Shown here piece after piece: positions 34,050-42,228 of a stretch of 64,000 bases of DNA; within the stretch, counting starts at the first letter, position 1, and each line of letters begins with the position of its first letter. This DNA is from Oscillospiraceae bacterium (lineage in GTDB: Bacteria; Bacillota; Clostridia; Oscillospirales; Oscillospiraceae). The notes below the pieces were generated by a model. The model did no database searches. It saw nothing but the letters and a program-made list of their open reading frames with translations, and was not told where the DNA came from. Both the position numbers and the translations under genes were made by a program. The stretch spans positions 62,001 to 126,000 of the forward strand of contig SVLJ01000001.1 of NCBI GenBank assembly GCA_015067995.1. The letters run 5' to 3'.

Positions 34050-34315
34050 ATATTGCTACTGCAATGATGGGAAGCAGTAACCGTGCGGCGGATGCACAGA
34101 GAGGGAACGGATGGTGCAAGTTCCTGTGAAGCCGGCGGAGAAGTCGTCCCGGAGCATTGCGCTGAACAGAAAGCCAGTAAGCGTCAACGGAGGCCCACCG
34201 TTATCGGGGCAGCGGCGTTATTACGCCGAATGAGTGCGGGAGATTCCCGAATTCAGGTGGTACCACGGACTGTTGTTCGTCCTGAGCCTATTGGCTCAGG
34301 GCGTTTTTTGTTGTC
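34050..34315 (+). promoter_or_regulatory. T-box leader of valS (valine-responsive)
   Basis: The leader has the conserved T-box sequence AGGTGGTACCACGG at 34255-34268, followed by an alternative terminator. The upstream stem I region contains the AGAGAGGGAACGG-type block and a GAAGTC-GTCC segment in which GTC at 34143-34145 is the likely valine specifier codon. Uncharged tRNA-Val would pair with the specifier and with the TGG of the T-box, favour the antiterminator and allow valS transcription. The specifier was placed by eye from the usual GAA-NNN context. Confidence 0.9.
34278..34309 (+). terminator. T-box-controlled terminator before valS
   Basis: An 11-bp stem (34278-34288 with 34293-34303) closes a TATT loop and is followed by six T residues. 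It competes with the T-box antiterminator. Confidence 0.9.
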
Positions 34316-34357
34316 GAAATAAAGAACAGCTATGTTCAAAAGATAGGAGAATTGATC

Positions 34358-36988
34358 ATGAGAAACGAACTCCCCAAGGTGTATGATCCCCAGCAGGTGG
34401 AAAGCCGCATCTATCAGATGTGGATGGATGGCAACTGCTTCAATGGTGATCCCGATCCCAAGAAGAAGCCCTTTTCCATTTCTATGCCGCCTCCCAATGT
34501 CACCGGTCAGCTGCACATGGGTCATGCTCTGGACTGCACTCTGCAGGACATTTTGGTCCGCTTCAAGCGTATGCAAGGCTATTCTACTCTGTGGCTGCCC
34601 GGTGTTGATCATGCCGGCATCTCTACGCAGGTAAAGGTTGAGGAAGAACTGCGCGTGAAGGAGGGCAAGTCCCGTTATGATCTGGGCCGTGAGAAGTTCC
34701 TCCAGCGCGTCTGGAAGTGGAAGGAAGAATACGGCAACCGCATCGTGGAGCAGCAGAAGAAAATGGGCGTTTCCTGCGACTGGAATCGCGCTCGCTTCAC
34801 CATGGACGAGGGCCTTTCCAAGGCTGTCCGCGAGGTCTTTGTCAATCTGTACGAGAAGGATCTGATCTACAAGGGAAGCCGTATCATCAACTGGTGTCCT
34901 CACTGTATCACGGCGCTTTCTGACGCTGAGGTGGAGTATCAGGACAAGCCCGGCCACCTGTGGTATATCCGCTATCCTCTTGCTGACGGCAGTGGCGATA
35001 TCACCATCGCCACCACTCGTCCCGAGACCATGCTGGCGGATACCGGCGTGGCCGTAAACCCCGAGGATGAAAACTTCAAGCACCTGATTGGCAAGAAGTG
35101 CATCCTGCCCATTATGAATCGCGAGATCCCCGTCGTGGGCGATGAGTATTGCGAAATTGGCTTTGGTACCGGTGCAGTCAAGATGACCCCCGCTCACGAT
35201 CCCAATGACTTTGAGGTGGGTCTGCGCCACAATCTGGAGGTGATCCGCTGCATTGCTGATAACGGTACCATCAATGAGAACGGCGGCAAGTACGAGGGTA
35301 TGGATCGCTACGAGTGCCGCAAACAGATCGTGAAGGATCTGGAGGAGCAGGGCTATCTGGTGAAGGCTGAGCCCTACAGCCACAATGTTGGCACCTGCTA
35401 CCGCTGTCACAACGATGTGGAGCCTCTGATCTCCGCACAGTGGTTCGTGAAGATGGAGCCTCTGGCCAAGGAAGCTCTGCGCGTGGTGAAGGACGGCGAG
35501 GTGAAGTTTGTTCCCGAGCGTTTCTCCAAGACCTATATCAACTGGATGGAGAATGTCCATGACTGGTGTATTTCCCGTCAGCTCTGGTGGGGACATCAGA
35601 TTCCCGCATGGTACTGCGACGAGTGCGGCCATATCAATGTGGATCGCGAAGATCCTACCAAGTGCGCCAAGTGCGGCTGTACCAGCCTGACCCGGGACGA
35701 GGATGTGCTGGATACCTGGTTCTCCTCCGCACTGTGGCCCTTCTCTACGCTGGGCTGGCCTGAAAAGACAAAGGAGCTGGACTTCTACTATCCCAACTCC
35801 GTCATGGTCACTGGTTATGACATCATCTTCTTCTGGGTTGCCCGCATGATCTTCTCCGGATGTGAGCAGATGAAGGATATTCCGTTCCACACCGTGCTGA
35901 TCCACGGTCTGGTTCGTGACGACAAGGGCCGCAAGATGTCCAAGTCTCTGGGCAACGGCATCGATCCTTTGGAGATGGCAGAGAAGTACGGTGCTGACGC
36001 ACTGCGCTTCAACCTGATCACCGGCAACTCTCCCGGCAATGACACACGCTTCTATACCGAGAAGTGCGAGGCTATGCGCAACTTTGCCAACAAGATCTGG
36101 AACGCATCCCGCTTCCTGCAGATGAACCTGACCATCGAAAAGTGTGCTCTGCCCGAGAAGCTGGAGCTGGAGGATAAGTGGGTTCTCACCAAGCTGAACA
36201 CCCTGATCCGTGAAGTTACCGAGAATCTGGACAGCTACGAGATCGGTGTGGCGTCTGCCAAGGTCTATGACTTTATCTGGGATACCTACTGCGACTGGTA
36301 TATCGAGCTGACCAAGACCCGTATGAACGGCGACAATGCCGAGTCCAAGCTGGCTGCTGAGAACGTGCTGTGCTATGTGCTCACCGAGATTCTGAAGCTC
36401 ATGCATCCCTTTATGCCGTTCATTACTGAGGAGATCTGGCAGGCACTGCCCCATGAGGGTGATTACCTGATGACCTCCCAGTGGCCTGTCTACCGTGAGG
36501 AGCTGAACTTCCGCACTGAGGCCGATGCAATGGAGGCAGTTATGGACGCCATCCGCGCTGTCCGTGCACGCCGCGCCGAAATGAATGTGCCGCCCTCCAA
36601 GAAGACCGAGATGATCCTGGTCACCGGTGAGCCCGCTATCTTTGAGCAGGCAACCCATTTCATCAGCCGTCTTGCTTATGCTGAGAAGATCACCATCTGT
36701 GATCAGGCTCCTGAGGAGCTGAGTGGTCTTGTGAACATCGTTACCCACAAGGCTAACGTCTATATTCCCCTCAATGAGCTGGTGGATTTCAAGGCTGAAC
36801 TGGAGCGCATCGCTAAGGAGAAGGAAAAGGCTGAAAACGGTCTGCGCATCACTATGGCGAAGCTGAGCAACGAAAAATTTGTTGCCAATGCACCGGAGGC
36901 TGTGGTCAATGCAGAGCGGGAAAAGGCAGAAAAGTACCGCCAGATGATCGCCAAGCTGGAAGAGTCTGCAAAGGCCATGCAGGGCTGA
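34358..36988 (+). CDS. valS: Valyl-tRNA synthetase
   Basis: ValS (876 residues) charges tRNA-Val in the cytosol. The class I motifs are [16 protein letters not shown] (HMGH at residues 53-56) and [11 protein letters not shown] near residue 525. The CP1 editing domain contains [17 protein letters not shown] and DPNDFEVG; a zinc-binding insert with [10 protein letters not shown] and CAKCGC is seen near 415. A C-terminal coiled coil ([18 protein letters not shown] to [12 protein letters not shown]) is typical. The start is ATG 34358 after TAGGAGA. Regulation is by the T-box leader. Confidence 0.98.
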   Translation: MRNELPKVYDPQQVESRIYQMWMDGNCFNGDPDPKKKPFSISMPPPNVTGQLHMGHALDCTLQDILVRFKRMQGYSTLWLPGVDHAGISTQVKVEEELRVKEGKSRYDLGREKFLQRVWKWKEEYGNRIVEQQKKMGVSCDWNRARFTMDEGLSKAVREVFVNLYEKDLIYKGSRIINWCPHCITALSDAEVEYQDKPGHLWYIRYPLADGSGDITIATTRPETMLADTGVAVNPEDENFKHLIGKKCILPIMNREIPVVGDEYCEIGFGTGAVKMTPAHDPNDFEVGLRHNLEVIRCIADNGTINENGGKYEGMDRYECRKQIVKDLEEQGYLVKAEPYSHNVGTCYRCHNDVEPLISAQWFVKMEPLAKEALRVVKDGEVKFVPERFSKTYINWMENVHDWCISRQLWWGHQIPAWYCDECGHINVDREDPTKCAKCGCTSLTRDEDVLDTWFSSALWPFSTLGWPEKTKELDFYYPNSVMVTGYDIIFFWVARMIFSGCEQMKDIPFHTVLIHGLVRDDKGRKMSKSLGNGIDPLEMAEKYGADALRFNLITGNSPGNDTRFYTEKCEAMRNFANKIWNASRFLQMNLTIEKCALPEKLELEDKWVLTKLNTLIREVTENLDSYEIGVASAKVYDFIWDTYCDWYIELTKTRMNGDNAESKLAAENVLCYVLTEILKLMHPFMPFITEEIWQALPHEGDYLMTSQWPVYREELNFRTEADAMEAVMDAIRAVRARRAEMNVPPSKKTEMILVTGEPAIFEQATHFISRLAYAEKITICDQAPEELSGLVNIVTHKANVYIPLNELVDFKAELERIAKEKEKAENGLRITMAKLSNEKFVANAPEAVVNAEREKAEKYRQMIAKLEESAKAMQG

Positions 36989-37018
36989 TAAACAGCGAAA
37001 AATGTAAGATAAATACAG

Positions 37019-37062
37019 AAAGTCCGGGGCGTCCGCAATTTTGCGGATGCCCCGGACTTTTT
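37019..37062 (+). terminator. Terminator after valS
   Basis: A stem of about 18 bp with one wobble (37019-37037 with 37042-37060) is followed by T residues; it is the strongest hairpin in this part of the window. Confidence 0.9.
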
Positions 37063-37150
37063 CGACAAAAAAGAGGAAAGCGGACATGTTATCATCGTCC
37101 CAGACGAAAGCGGCAGAGTCCGCAGAAAATACAGCGAAGGAAGAAGGAAC

Positions 37151-37456
37151 ATGGAGATTACAGCCAAAAGCACAGACAGGAATCTGCTCTTGCAGTTTTC
37201 CGGCGAATTGGATCATCATGCTGCCCGGGATACCATTCGGGAAGTGGAACTGGCCATTGATGCGGCTTTGCCGCGAAATCTGGTGTTGGATATGGAGGGT
37301 GTGACGTTTATGGACAGCTCAGGGATCGCAGTAATCCTGCGTGCACACCGACGAATGCAGCATCTGAATGGCAGTATGATGGTCTGTCATGTGCCAAGAC
37401 AGGCAAAACGAGTGCTGGACGCAGCGGGTGTCGGCAGACTGGTCAGAATCCAATGA
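37151..37456 (+). CDS. spoIIAA: Anti-sigma-F factor antagonist SpoIIAA
   Basis: SpoIIAA (101 residues) is the STAS-domain anti-anti-sigma factor that frees sigma-F in the forespore. The phosphorylation serine is in FMDSSGIAVILRAHR near residue 58, and the opening beta strand LLLQFSGELDHHAA is typical. A purine-rich AAGGAAGAAGG site precedes the ATG. It starts the classic spoIIAA-spoIIAB-sigF operon. A sigma-H promoter would be expected between 37063 and 37150, but I could not identify convincing -35 and -10 elements. Confidence 0.96.
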   Translation: MEITAKSTDRNLLLQFSGELDHHAARDTIREVELAIDAALPRNLVLDMEGVTFMDSSGIAVILRAHRRMQHLNGSMMVCHVPRQAKRVLDAAGVGRLVRIQ

Positions 37457-37469
37457 GGGGGAGAGTAGC

Positions 37470-37919
37470 ATGAAACAAAAGATATCCAACTACATAACGC
37501 TGGAATTTCTCAGCCGCAGTACCAATGAAGGGTTTGCCAGAACTGCTGTCGCCTGTTTTGCGGCCCAGATGGATCCTACATTAAATGAACTGGAGGACAT
37601 CAAAACCGCAGTCAGTGAAGCGGTGACCAATGCCATTGTCCATGCATATCCGGTGTCTTTGGGGAAGGTTACGGTAAAAGCTGCTGTCTGTGAAGGAAAT
37701 CTTCTGGAGATTACCGTGAAAGATCGCGGGCGCGGCATACCGGATATCGACAAGGCGCGTCAGCCCATGTATACCACCGGCGGAGAGGAGCGAAGCGGCA
37801 TGGGCTTTACCATTATGGAGAGCTTCATGGATCGGGTATCCGTCCGGTCGGTGCTGGGAAAGGGGACAACTGTTGTTATGCGCAAGAAGTTGGCGGCCAG
37901 ACGTTCTGCGGTAAAATGA
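37470..37919 (+). CDS. spoIIAB: Anti-sigma F factor / serine kinase SpoIIAB
   Basis: SpoIIAB (149 residues) is the GHKL-fold kinase that holds sigma-F inactive and phosphorylates SpoIIAA. ATP-site motifs are the N box EDIKTAVSEAVTNAIVHAYP near residue 40, the G1 box VKDRGRGIPDIDKARQPM near 85, and ERSGMGFTIMESFMD near 113. ATG 37470 follows AGGGGGAGAG. It is 13 bases after spoIIAA and overlaps sigF by four bases (ATGA). Confidence 0.97.
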   Translation: MKQKISNYITLEFLSRSTNEGFARTAVACFAAQMDPTLNELEDIKTAVSEAVTNAIVHAYPVSLGKVTVKAAVCEGNLLEITVKDRGRGIPDIDKARQPMYTTGGEERSGMGFTIMESFMDRVSVRSVLGKGTTVVMRKKLAARRSAVK

Positions 37920-38626
37920 GTACGCAGTCCACAATGGAGCTGCTGCGAGCAGCACAGGAAGGGGACAGCGATGCCTGTGAGCGGGCTGTTCGGGAAAACA
38001 GTGGTCTGATCTGGAGTATTGTACGGCGCTATTATGGCCGGGGTGTGGAACCGGACGATCTTTACCAGCTGGGGTGCCTGGGTTTTTTGAAGGCAGTACA
38101 GGGATTTGACTTCTCCTATGGGACTTGTTTTTCCACGTATGCAGTACCGAAGATCGCTGGAGAGATTCGCCGCTTTCTCCGTGACAATGGAAGCGTTAAA
38201 GTTGGACGCAGCATAAGGGAGAAAGCATATCTGCTTTACAGCGCGAGAGAAAAGCTGCAGCAGATGGAGGGCAAGGAACCGACCCTTTCGGAGCTTGCTG
38301 AACTGACGGGGATGACACCGGAGGAGATCGCTCAGGTGGAGATCGCAACAGATATACCGGAGTCACTGCAGGCGGAGAATGAAGATGGCCTCTCACTGGA
38401 GGGAGTGCTGGGGACAGATGCGCCGGAAGATGCGCTTGTGGAGCGGATTGCTCTGCGGGAGGCTGTTGAGCAACTGCCGGAAAAGGAGAAGATGACGATT
38501 TTGCTCCGTTACTATCGAGGATTTACACAGGCGCAGACGGCGCGGGTGCTTCAGGTGTCTCAGGTGCAGATATCCCGTCTGGAGCGTAAGGGATTGCTTC
38601 GGCTTCGAACGCAGTTTGAGGAATAA
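37916..38626 (+). CDS. sigF: RNA polymerase sporulation sigma factor F
   Basis: Sigma-F (236 residues) starts forespore-specific transcription after septation. Region 2 contains YYGRGVEPDDLYQLGCLGFLKAVQGFD, region 3 GSVKVGRSIREKAYLL, and region 4 LPEKEKMTILLRYYRGFTQAQ with the HTH RVLQVSQVQISRLERKGL. The length and the third-gene position after spoIIAA-AB separate it from sigma-G. The last 104 bases overlap the converging DUF4130 gene, so the transcripts are partly antisense. Confidence 0.96.
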   Translation: MSTQSTMELLRAAQEGDSDACERAVRENSGLIWSIVRRYYGRGVEPDDLYQLGCLGFLKAVQGFDFSYGTCFSTYAVPKIAGEIRRFLRDNGSVKVGRSIREKAYLLYSAREKLQQMEGKEPTLSELAELTGMTPEEIAQVEIATDIPESLQAENEDGLSLEGVLGTDAPEDALVERIALREAVEQLPEKEKMTILLRYYRGFTQAQTARVLQVSQVQISRLERKGLLRLRTQFEE

Positions 38627-39371
38627 ACCAGGATGCACCCTGAAATTCGGTCATGGTGTTCCAGAACCGCTTCGGCATCTGTGTCATACGGCATCGCGGA
38701 TTTTCTCGCTCCTTGATGGCAATCGTATCATAGAAGCGTTTCCAAAGAAGCCGATAGGCGGCTTCCTGTGTGTCCGGCTTTGCCATTTCAAATTGTTCCA
38801 GAGGAGTGATTGCGGATTTGCCGGAGGAATAGAAAAGTACCTCTCGATATGTCCGATCATAGATAAAAAAAGTCTCATTATAGTAACGGGAACAGAAATG
38901 ACTGCGAAGCAGAGGGAGAACGCGGTTTTTCGGTTCAATTTCGCTGCCGAGTACGCCGTTCAGGTCTGAGAAACGCACAAATCCTTTAAGTAGATGTGCT
39001 TCGCCGTTCATGGCACGGATGGCTTTGATAATGGGATAGAGAGTAGGATCGGTCATGCTGCGCAGAAAGCCGGGGCCATCCCTCAAAAGAGTACGAATCA
39101 TCTGGTAGAGATGCATCTCTCGTTGAGGCAAACAGGTCAAAAAACCGCGCCGCAGGATTTGCCCTGCATCCTGTGAAAGAGCAAATACCTTGCGGTAAAC
39201 ACGGTTGGCGTGCTCCTGAACTGTCTGGATATACCGGGTATCGTAAAGAGTGGGTTCAAAGTCCTCATCGCTGACAATAGCGGTGAGGACTTCGTGTTTG
39301 GCATAGCTTTCAAAGACGCAGCAGAGAAAGCCTTCAAAGCTGCCGTCATAGCAATATATCAGAGGCGTCAT
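38523..39371 (-). CDS. TIGR03915/DUF4130 family protein, probable DNA-damage partner of the radical SAM gene
   Basis: The 282-residue product begins YCYDGSFEGFLCCVFESYA and contains YDTRYIQTVQEHANRVYRK, the pattern of the TIGR03915 (DUF4130) family, which is always near a radical-SAM/HhH gene and is predicted to work on DNA. A conserved core runs to MPKRFWNTMTEFQ near residue 242. The last about 35 residues, Pro/Ala-rich, are encoded antisense to the sigF 3' end and look like an accidental extension. It starts 10 bases after the radical SAM gene and belongs to the LexA-box operon. Confidence 0.88.
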   Translation of the reverse strand: MTPLIYCYDGSFEGFLCCVFESYAKHEVLTAIVSDEDFEPTLYDTRYIQTVQEHANRVYRKVFALSQDAGQILRRGFLTCLPQREMHLYQMIRTLLRDGPGFLRSMTDPTLYPIIKAIRAMNGEAHLLKGFVRFSDLNGVLGSEIEPKNRVLPLLRSHFCSRYYNETFFIYDRTYREVLFYSSGKSAITPLEQFEMAKPDTQEAAYRLLWKRFYDTIAIKERENPRCRMTQMPKRFWNTMTEFQGASWFIPQTAFEAEAIPYAPDGISAPETPEAPAPSAPV

Positions 39372-39381
39372 ATACTACCTT

Positions 39382-40650
39382 TCAGACTGCGTGATCGAAA
39401 AGGGACAACTGTTGGAATTGTGGATGCGGCAGGGAAGAACGTTCTGCGGCAATCAGATTCTGCAGCAGGCTGTCCGGAGTAAACCGCAGACCGGGAATGG
39501 TTCTGTGACTGGCGGTGAGAAAATACTGGGCTCGTTTCATCACCACTCCCAGCTTTTTCAGATCGTCTGCATGCAGCGGCCCTATGCGGCGTGCCGCAAG
39601 GATACGCTTGGCGGAAGTTACGCCGATGCCAGGAACGCGCAGCAGTGCTTCGTAATCTGCTGTATTGACTTCCACAGGGAAGAAATCCAGGTGTGCCAAA
39701 GCCCAGCTGCACTTGGGATCTACCAGCGGATTGAAATCGGAATTTTGCTCATCCAGCAGCTCCTCGGCACGAAAACCATAGAAACGCAGCAGCCAGTCGG
39801 CCTGATAGAGCCGATGCTCCCGCAGCAGCGGCGGTTTTACATCCTTTGCCGGAAGAAGTGCGTGTTCCACCACGGGGACATATGCAGAATAAAATACCCG
39901 CTTTAGGCGATATTTGTCATACAGTCCCTGTGTCAGCCGCAGGATGTGAAAGTCGCTGTCCTGTGTGGCGCCTACGATCAGCTGGGTGCTTTGTCCGGCG
40001 GGAGCAAACCGGGGTGTGTGCCGGTATTTGACCAGTTCCTCTTTATTCTGCTGGGTGGCAGTGTCGATTTGACGCATGGGAGTAAGGATTGCCTGTTTGG
40101 TTTTGTCCGGTGCCAGAAGCTTCAGTCCTGCTTCGGACGGAAGTTCAATGTTCACGGACAGGCGATCTGCCAACAGACCCAACTGTTCCACCAGTTCCGG
40201 AGCTGTACCGGGAATGGTTTTGGCGTGGATATAACCGTTGAAGCGGTATTGCTCCCGCAGAAGGCGCAATGTGCGGATCATCAGTTCGGTTGTATAGTCC
40301 GGACTGCGGTATACGCCGGAGGAGAGGAAGAGTCCTTCGATATAATTACGGCGGTAAAACTGGATGGTCAGATCGGCCAGTTCTTCCGGTGAGAACATGG
40401 CGCGCGTGGTCTCGTTGCTGCGCCGGTTCACGCAATACTTGCAGTCGAATACGCAGCGATTGGTCATCAGTACTTTCAGCAGAGTAACGCAGCGGCCGTC
40501 TGCTGAAAATGTGTGACAGCAGCCGGCCAGCGAAGAAGATGTGTTTCCGATATATCCTTGTTTTGAACCGCGACGTGCGCCGCTGGATGTACAGGCAGCA
40601 TCATATTTGGCTGCGTCGGTGAGTACCGTCAGTTTCTCGAGCAGATCCAT
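39382..40650 (-). CDS. Putative DNA modification/repair radical SAM protein with C-terminal helix-hairpin-helix (TIGR03916 type)
   Basis: The 422-residue protein has the radical SAM cluster motif CVFDCKYC (Cys66, Cys70, Cys73) followed by VNRRSNETTRAMFSPEEL, and a C-terminal HhH DNA-binding domain (ALLRVPGIGVTSAKRILAARR, about 338-358). The family is annotated as a putative DNA modification or repair enzyme; no reaction is established. Extra cysteines lie in AGCCHTFSADGRC upstream of the cluster motif. No ribosome site is seen before the ATG, so translation is probably coupled to the 43-residue gene ending seven bases upstream. Expression appears LexA-controlled. Confidence 0.92.
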   Translation of the reverse strand: MDLLEKLTVLTDAAKYDAACTSSGARRGSKQGYIGNTSSSLAGCCHTFSADGRCVTLLKVLMTNRCVFDCKYCVNRRSNETTRAMFSPEELADLTIQFYRRNYIEGLFLSSGVYRSPDYTTELMIRTLRLLREQYRFNGYIHAKTIPGTAPELVEQLGLLADRLSVNIELPSEAGLKLLAPDKTKQAILTPMRQIDTATQQNKEELVKYRHTPRFAPAGQSTQLIVGATQDSDFHILRLTQGLYDKYRLKRVFYSAYVPVVEHALLPAKDVKPPLLREHRLYQADWLLRFYGFRAEELLDEQNSDFNPLVDPKCSWALAHLDFFPVEVNTADYEALLRVPGIGVTSAKRILAARRIGPLHADDLKKLGVVMKRAQYFLTASHRTIPGLRFTPDSLLQNLIAAERSSLPHPQFQQLSLFDHAV

Positions 40651-40656
40651 CGGTCA

Positions 40657-40788
40657 TCAGCGAGCGGCAACTGCCCGGCGACGATTGTGCTGCTTTGCAG
40701 GGCGTTCGATTATATCGATAATCCGAAACAGCTGCGCAGCCAGTGTAGTGATTCCCATAACCGTAAAGAAAAATGCCCAACCTGTCAT
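40657..40788 (-). CDS. 43-residue LexA-controlled membrane miniprotein
   Basis: This short frame is the first gene after the LexA-box promoter. ATG at 40788 has GAGGT seven bases upstream and the stop lies seven bases before the radical SAM start. The product has one hydrophobic helix (WAFFFTVMGITTLAAQLF) directly at the N-terminus, a short acidic turn (IIDIIERP) and a basic tail (HNRRRAVAAR). SOS-induced single-helix proteins such as YneA and SosA delay cell division in other Firmicutes; this one is shorter and not recognisably homologous, so that role is only a hypothesis. It could alternatively be a leader peptide for coupling. Confidence 0.65.
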   Translation of the reverse strand: MTGWAFFFTVMGITTLAAQLFRIIDIIERPAKQHNRRRAVAAR

Positions 40789-40804
40789 ATTGAAAACCTC
40801 CAAT

Positions 40805-40818
40805 CGAACAAATGTCCT
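40805..40818. promoter_or_regulatory. LexA box 1 (one core mismatch)
   Basis: CGAACAAATGTCCT fits GAAC-N4-GTTC with one mismatch and lies just downstream of the predicted start point. Confidence 0.6.
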
Positions 40819-40829
40819 AATATGACTAT

Positions 40830-40858
40830 ACTATAACCCGAACAAGTGTTCTTGTCAA
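40830..40858 (-). promoter_or_regulatory. Promoter of the LexA-controlled operon
   Basis: On the minus strand TTGACA (40853-40858) and TATAGT (40830-40835) are separated by exactly 17 bases. The spacer holds a perfect LexA box, so bound repressor would block polymerase. Confidence 0.88.
40839..40852. promoter_or_regulatory. LexA box 2 (perfect core)
   Basis: CGAACAAGTGTTCT matches the Gram-positive SOS box CGAAC-N4-GTTC exactly and occupies the promoter spacer. Confidence 0.85.
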
Positions 40859-40866
40859 TAGAAAAT

Positions 40867-40880
40867 CGAAAAAATGTTCG
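40867..40880. promoter_or_regulatory. LexA box 3 (one core mismatch)
   Basis: CGAAAAAATGTTCG fits with one mismatch and lies about nine bases upstream of the -35 element. Centre-to-centre distance to box 2 is 28 bases; to box 1 from box 2 it is 34. Confidence 0.55.
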
Positions 40881-40888
40881 ATTTCTTG

Positions 40889-40928
40889 AAAAAAGTCTGC
40901 CGGAAGAACAGTGCGTTCTTCCGGCAGA
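40889..40928 (-). terminator. Terminator after the threonine aldolase gene
   Basis: A perfect 14-bp stem (40896-40909 with 40915-40928) is followed on the minus strand by CTTTTTT. It separates the aldolase transcript from the LexA operon. Confidence 0.9.
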
Positions 40929-40957
40929 TGTAAGAAGCTTGTTGTAAAGGTGGGAGG

Positions 40958-41986
40958 TCAGCGGCATTTGGCCAGATCGGCCAGGAAGGCATCCACTGCC
41001 TCGGCAGGTGTTGTCCAGCTGGTGACAAGGCGGATGAGGGTGTTGTCCGCGTCGATGGCGTGATCGATTTCAAAAGTATAGTTTTCCTGCAGCTGCTGAA
41101 TAACCGTGTTGGGGAAGATTGGGAAGAATAGGTTGGAAGAAGAGGGAATGGGGATCTCGTAGCCCATTTCCAGAATACCCTGACGGAGACGGTCTGCCAT
41201 AGTGTTGGCATGACTGGCAAGCTGGAAATAGAGATCATCCTTCAGCAGCTCCAGGAACTGAATCCCCAGCAGACGGCCTTTTGCCAGTATGGCGCCCCGT
41301 TGCTTCATATGCCAGCGGAACTGTGCCTGCAGGGCGGGATTTGTCAGAACAATGGCTTCTCCCAGAAGGGCGCCGTTTTTAGTGCCGCCGATGGTAAATG
41401 CATCGGTCAAGACTGCCAGATCCGCAAGGGTCAGGTCACCGTTGGAAGCGGCCAGAGCGGAGCCGAGCCGGGCTCCGTCCAAGTAGAGATACAGGCCCAG
41501 GGCATCGCAGCATTCACGCAGGGCGGTGAGCTCTGCCTTTGTGTAGATGGCACCCATTTCCGTGGCGTTGGAGATGTACACGATTTTGGGGTGTACCATC
41601 ATTTCGGTGGAATGCTCACTGCATACGCTGCGGATCATATCCGGAGTCAGCTTGCTGGAGTCACTGGGGACGGCGCAGACCTTGTGAGAGGTTCCCTCGA
41701 TAGCGCCTGCTTCATGGACGTTGATGTGTCCGGTGTGGGCTGAGATCACCGCCTCAAAGGAGCGCAGTGCTGCATGGATCACCAGTAGGTTTGCCTGTGT
41801 GCCGCCGGAGACGAAATGTACATCAGCAGAGGGGGCGGCGCATTTGTTGCGGATCAGTTCCACCGCCTCCTGGCAGAAGGGGTCATAGCCGTAGCCGGCA
41901 GACTGGGTATAGTTACAGTCGCTCAGTGCCTGCAGGATTCTGGGATGTGCACCTTCGCTGTAATCGTTCTGAAAGCGATAGATCAT
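40958..41986 (-). CDS. ltaE: Low-specificity L-threonine aldolase
   Basis: This fold-type I PLP enzyme (342 residues) splits threonine to glycine and acetaldehyde. Landmarks are FVSGGTQANLLV near residue 58, EGTSHKVCAV, LYLDGARLGSAL near 168 and the cofactor lysine in TIGGTKNGAL near 199. The opening RFQNDYSEGAHP is typical of the clostridial branch. GAGGTGA precedes the ATG. The gene has its own terminator and no obvious partner nearby. Confidence 0.94.
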   Translation of the reverse strand: MIYRFQNDYSEGAHPRILQALSDCNYTQSAGYGYDPFCQEAVELIRNKCAAPSADVHFVSGGTQANLLVIHAALRSFEAVISAHTGHINVHEAGAIEGTSHKVCAVPSDSSKLTPDMIRSVCSEHSTEMMVHPKIVYISNATEMGAIYTKAELTALRECCDALGLYLYLDGARLGSALAASNGDLTLADLAVLTDAFTIGGTKNGALLGEAIVLTNPALQAQFRWHMKQRGAILAKGRLLGIQFLELLKDDLYFQLASHANTMADRLRQGILEMGYEIPIPSSSNLFFPIFPNTVIQQLQENYTFEIDHAIDADNTLIRLVTSWTTPAEAVDAFLADLAKCR

Positions 41987-42049
41987 GTTTATTTCACCTC
42001 AAAATAATGTCAAAAATCGCAAATTGCGAGAAGGAAATCTGTTTTCTGC

Positions 42050-42079
42050 TTGCAATCATACCTGATGATGGGGAATAAT
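42050..42079 (+). promoter_or_regulatory. Promoter of the MBOAT/DHHW operon
   Basis: TTGCAA (42050-42055) and AATAAT (42074-42079) are 18 bases apart. The resulting leader of about 140 bases includes a possible small reading frame at 42096. Confidence 0.5.
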
Positions 42080-42095
42080 ACAAGAGAGTTGCACG

Positions 42096-42191
42096 ATGCT
42101 GAGAAAAAATTTATCCATGCGGGAACTTTTGGTGTCGGAGTTACGTCATATAGCAGGGAATCTCAAAAGGAAACAGGCGGAAAGTCTGTGA
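42096..42191 (+). CDS. Possible 31-residue leader peptide
   Basis: A short ATG frame lies in the leader of the acyltransferase gene and encodes a basic peptide (MLRKNLSMRELL to KRKQAESL). The ribosome site is weak (GAGAG), and no family is recognised. It may be noncoding; it is recorded because it fills most of the leader. Confidence 0.22.
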   Translation: MLRKNLSMRELLVSELRHIAGNLKRKQAESL

Positions 42192-42228
42192 AGCGATAAA
42201 AAGAAATGTTTCAGGAGGAGAGAATAAA

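Noticed and set aside
37063-37150. Sigma-H promoter upstream of spoIIAA
   Set aside because: An AGAGGAAAG stretch resembles a -35 element, but no matching -10 element follows at the right distance.
34253-37219. A 988-codon open frame on the minus strand opposite valS
   Set aside because: It is the antisense of a strongly codon-biased, clearly identified synthetase gene; the translation shows no family motifs and covers the T-box and terminator.
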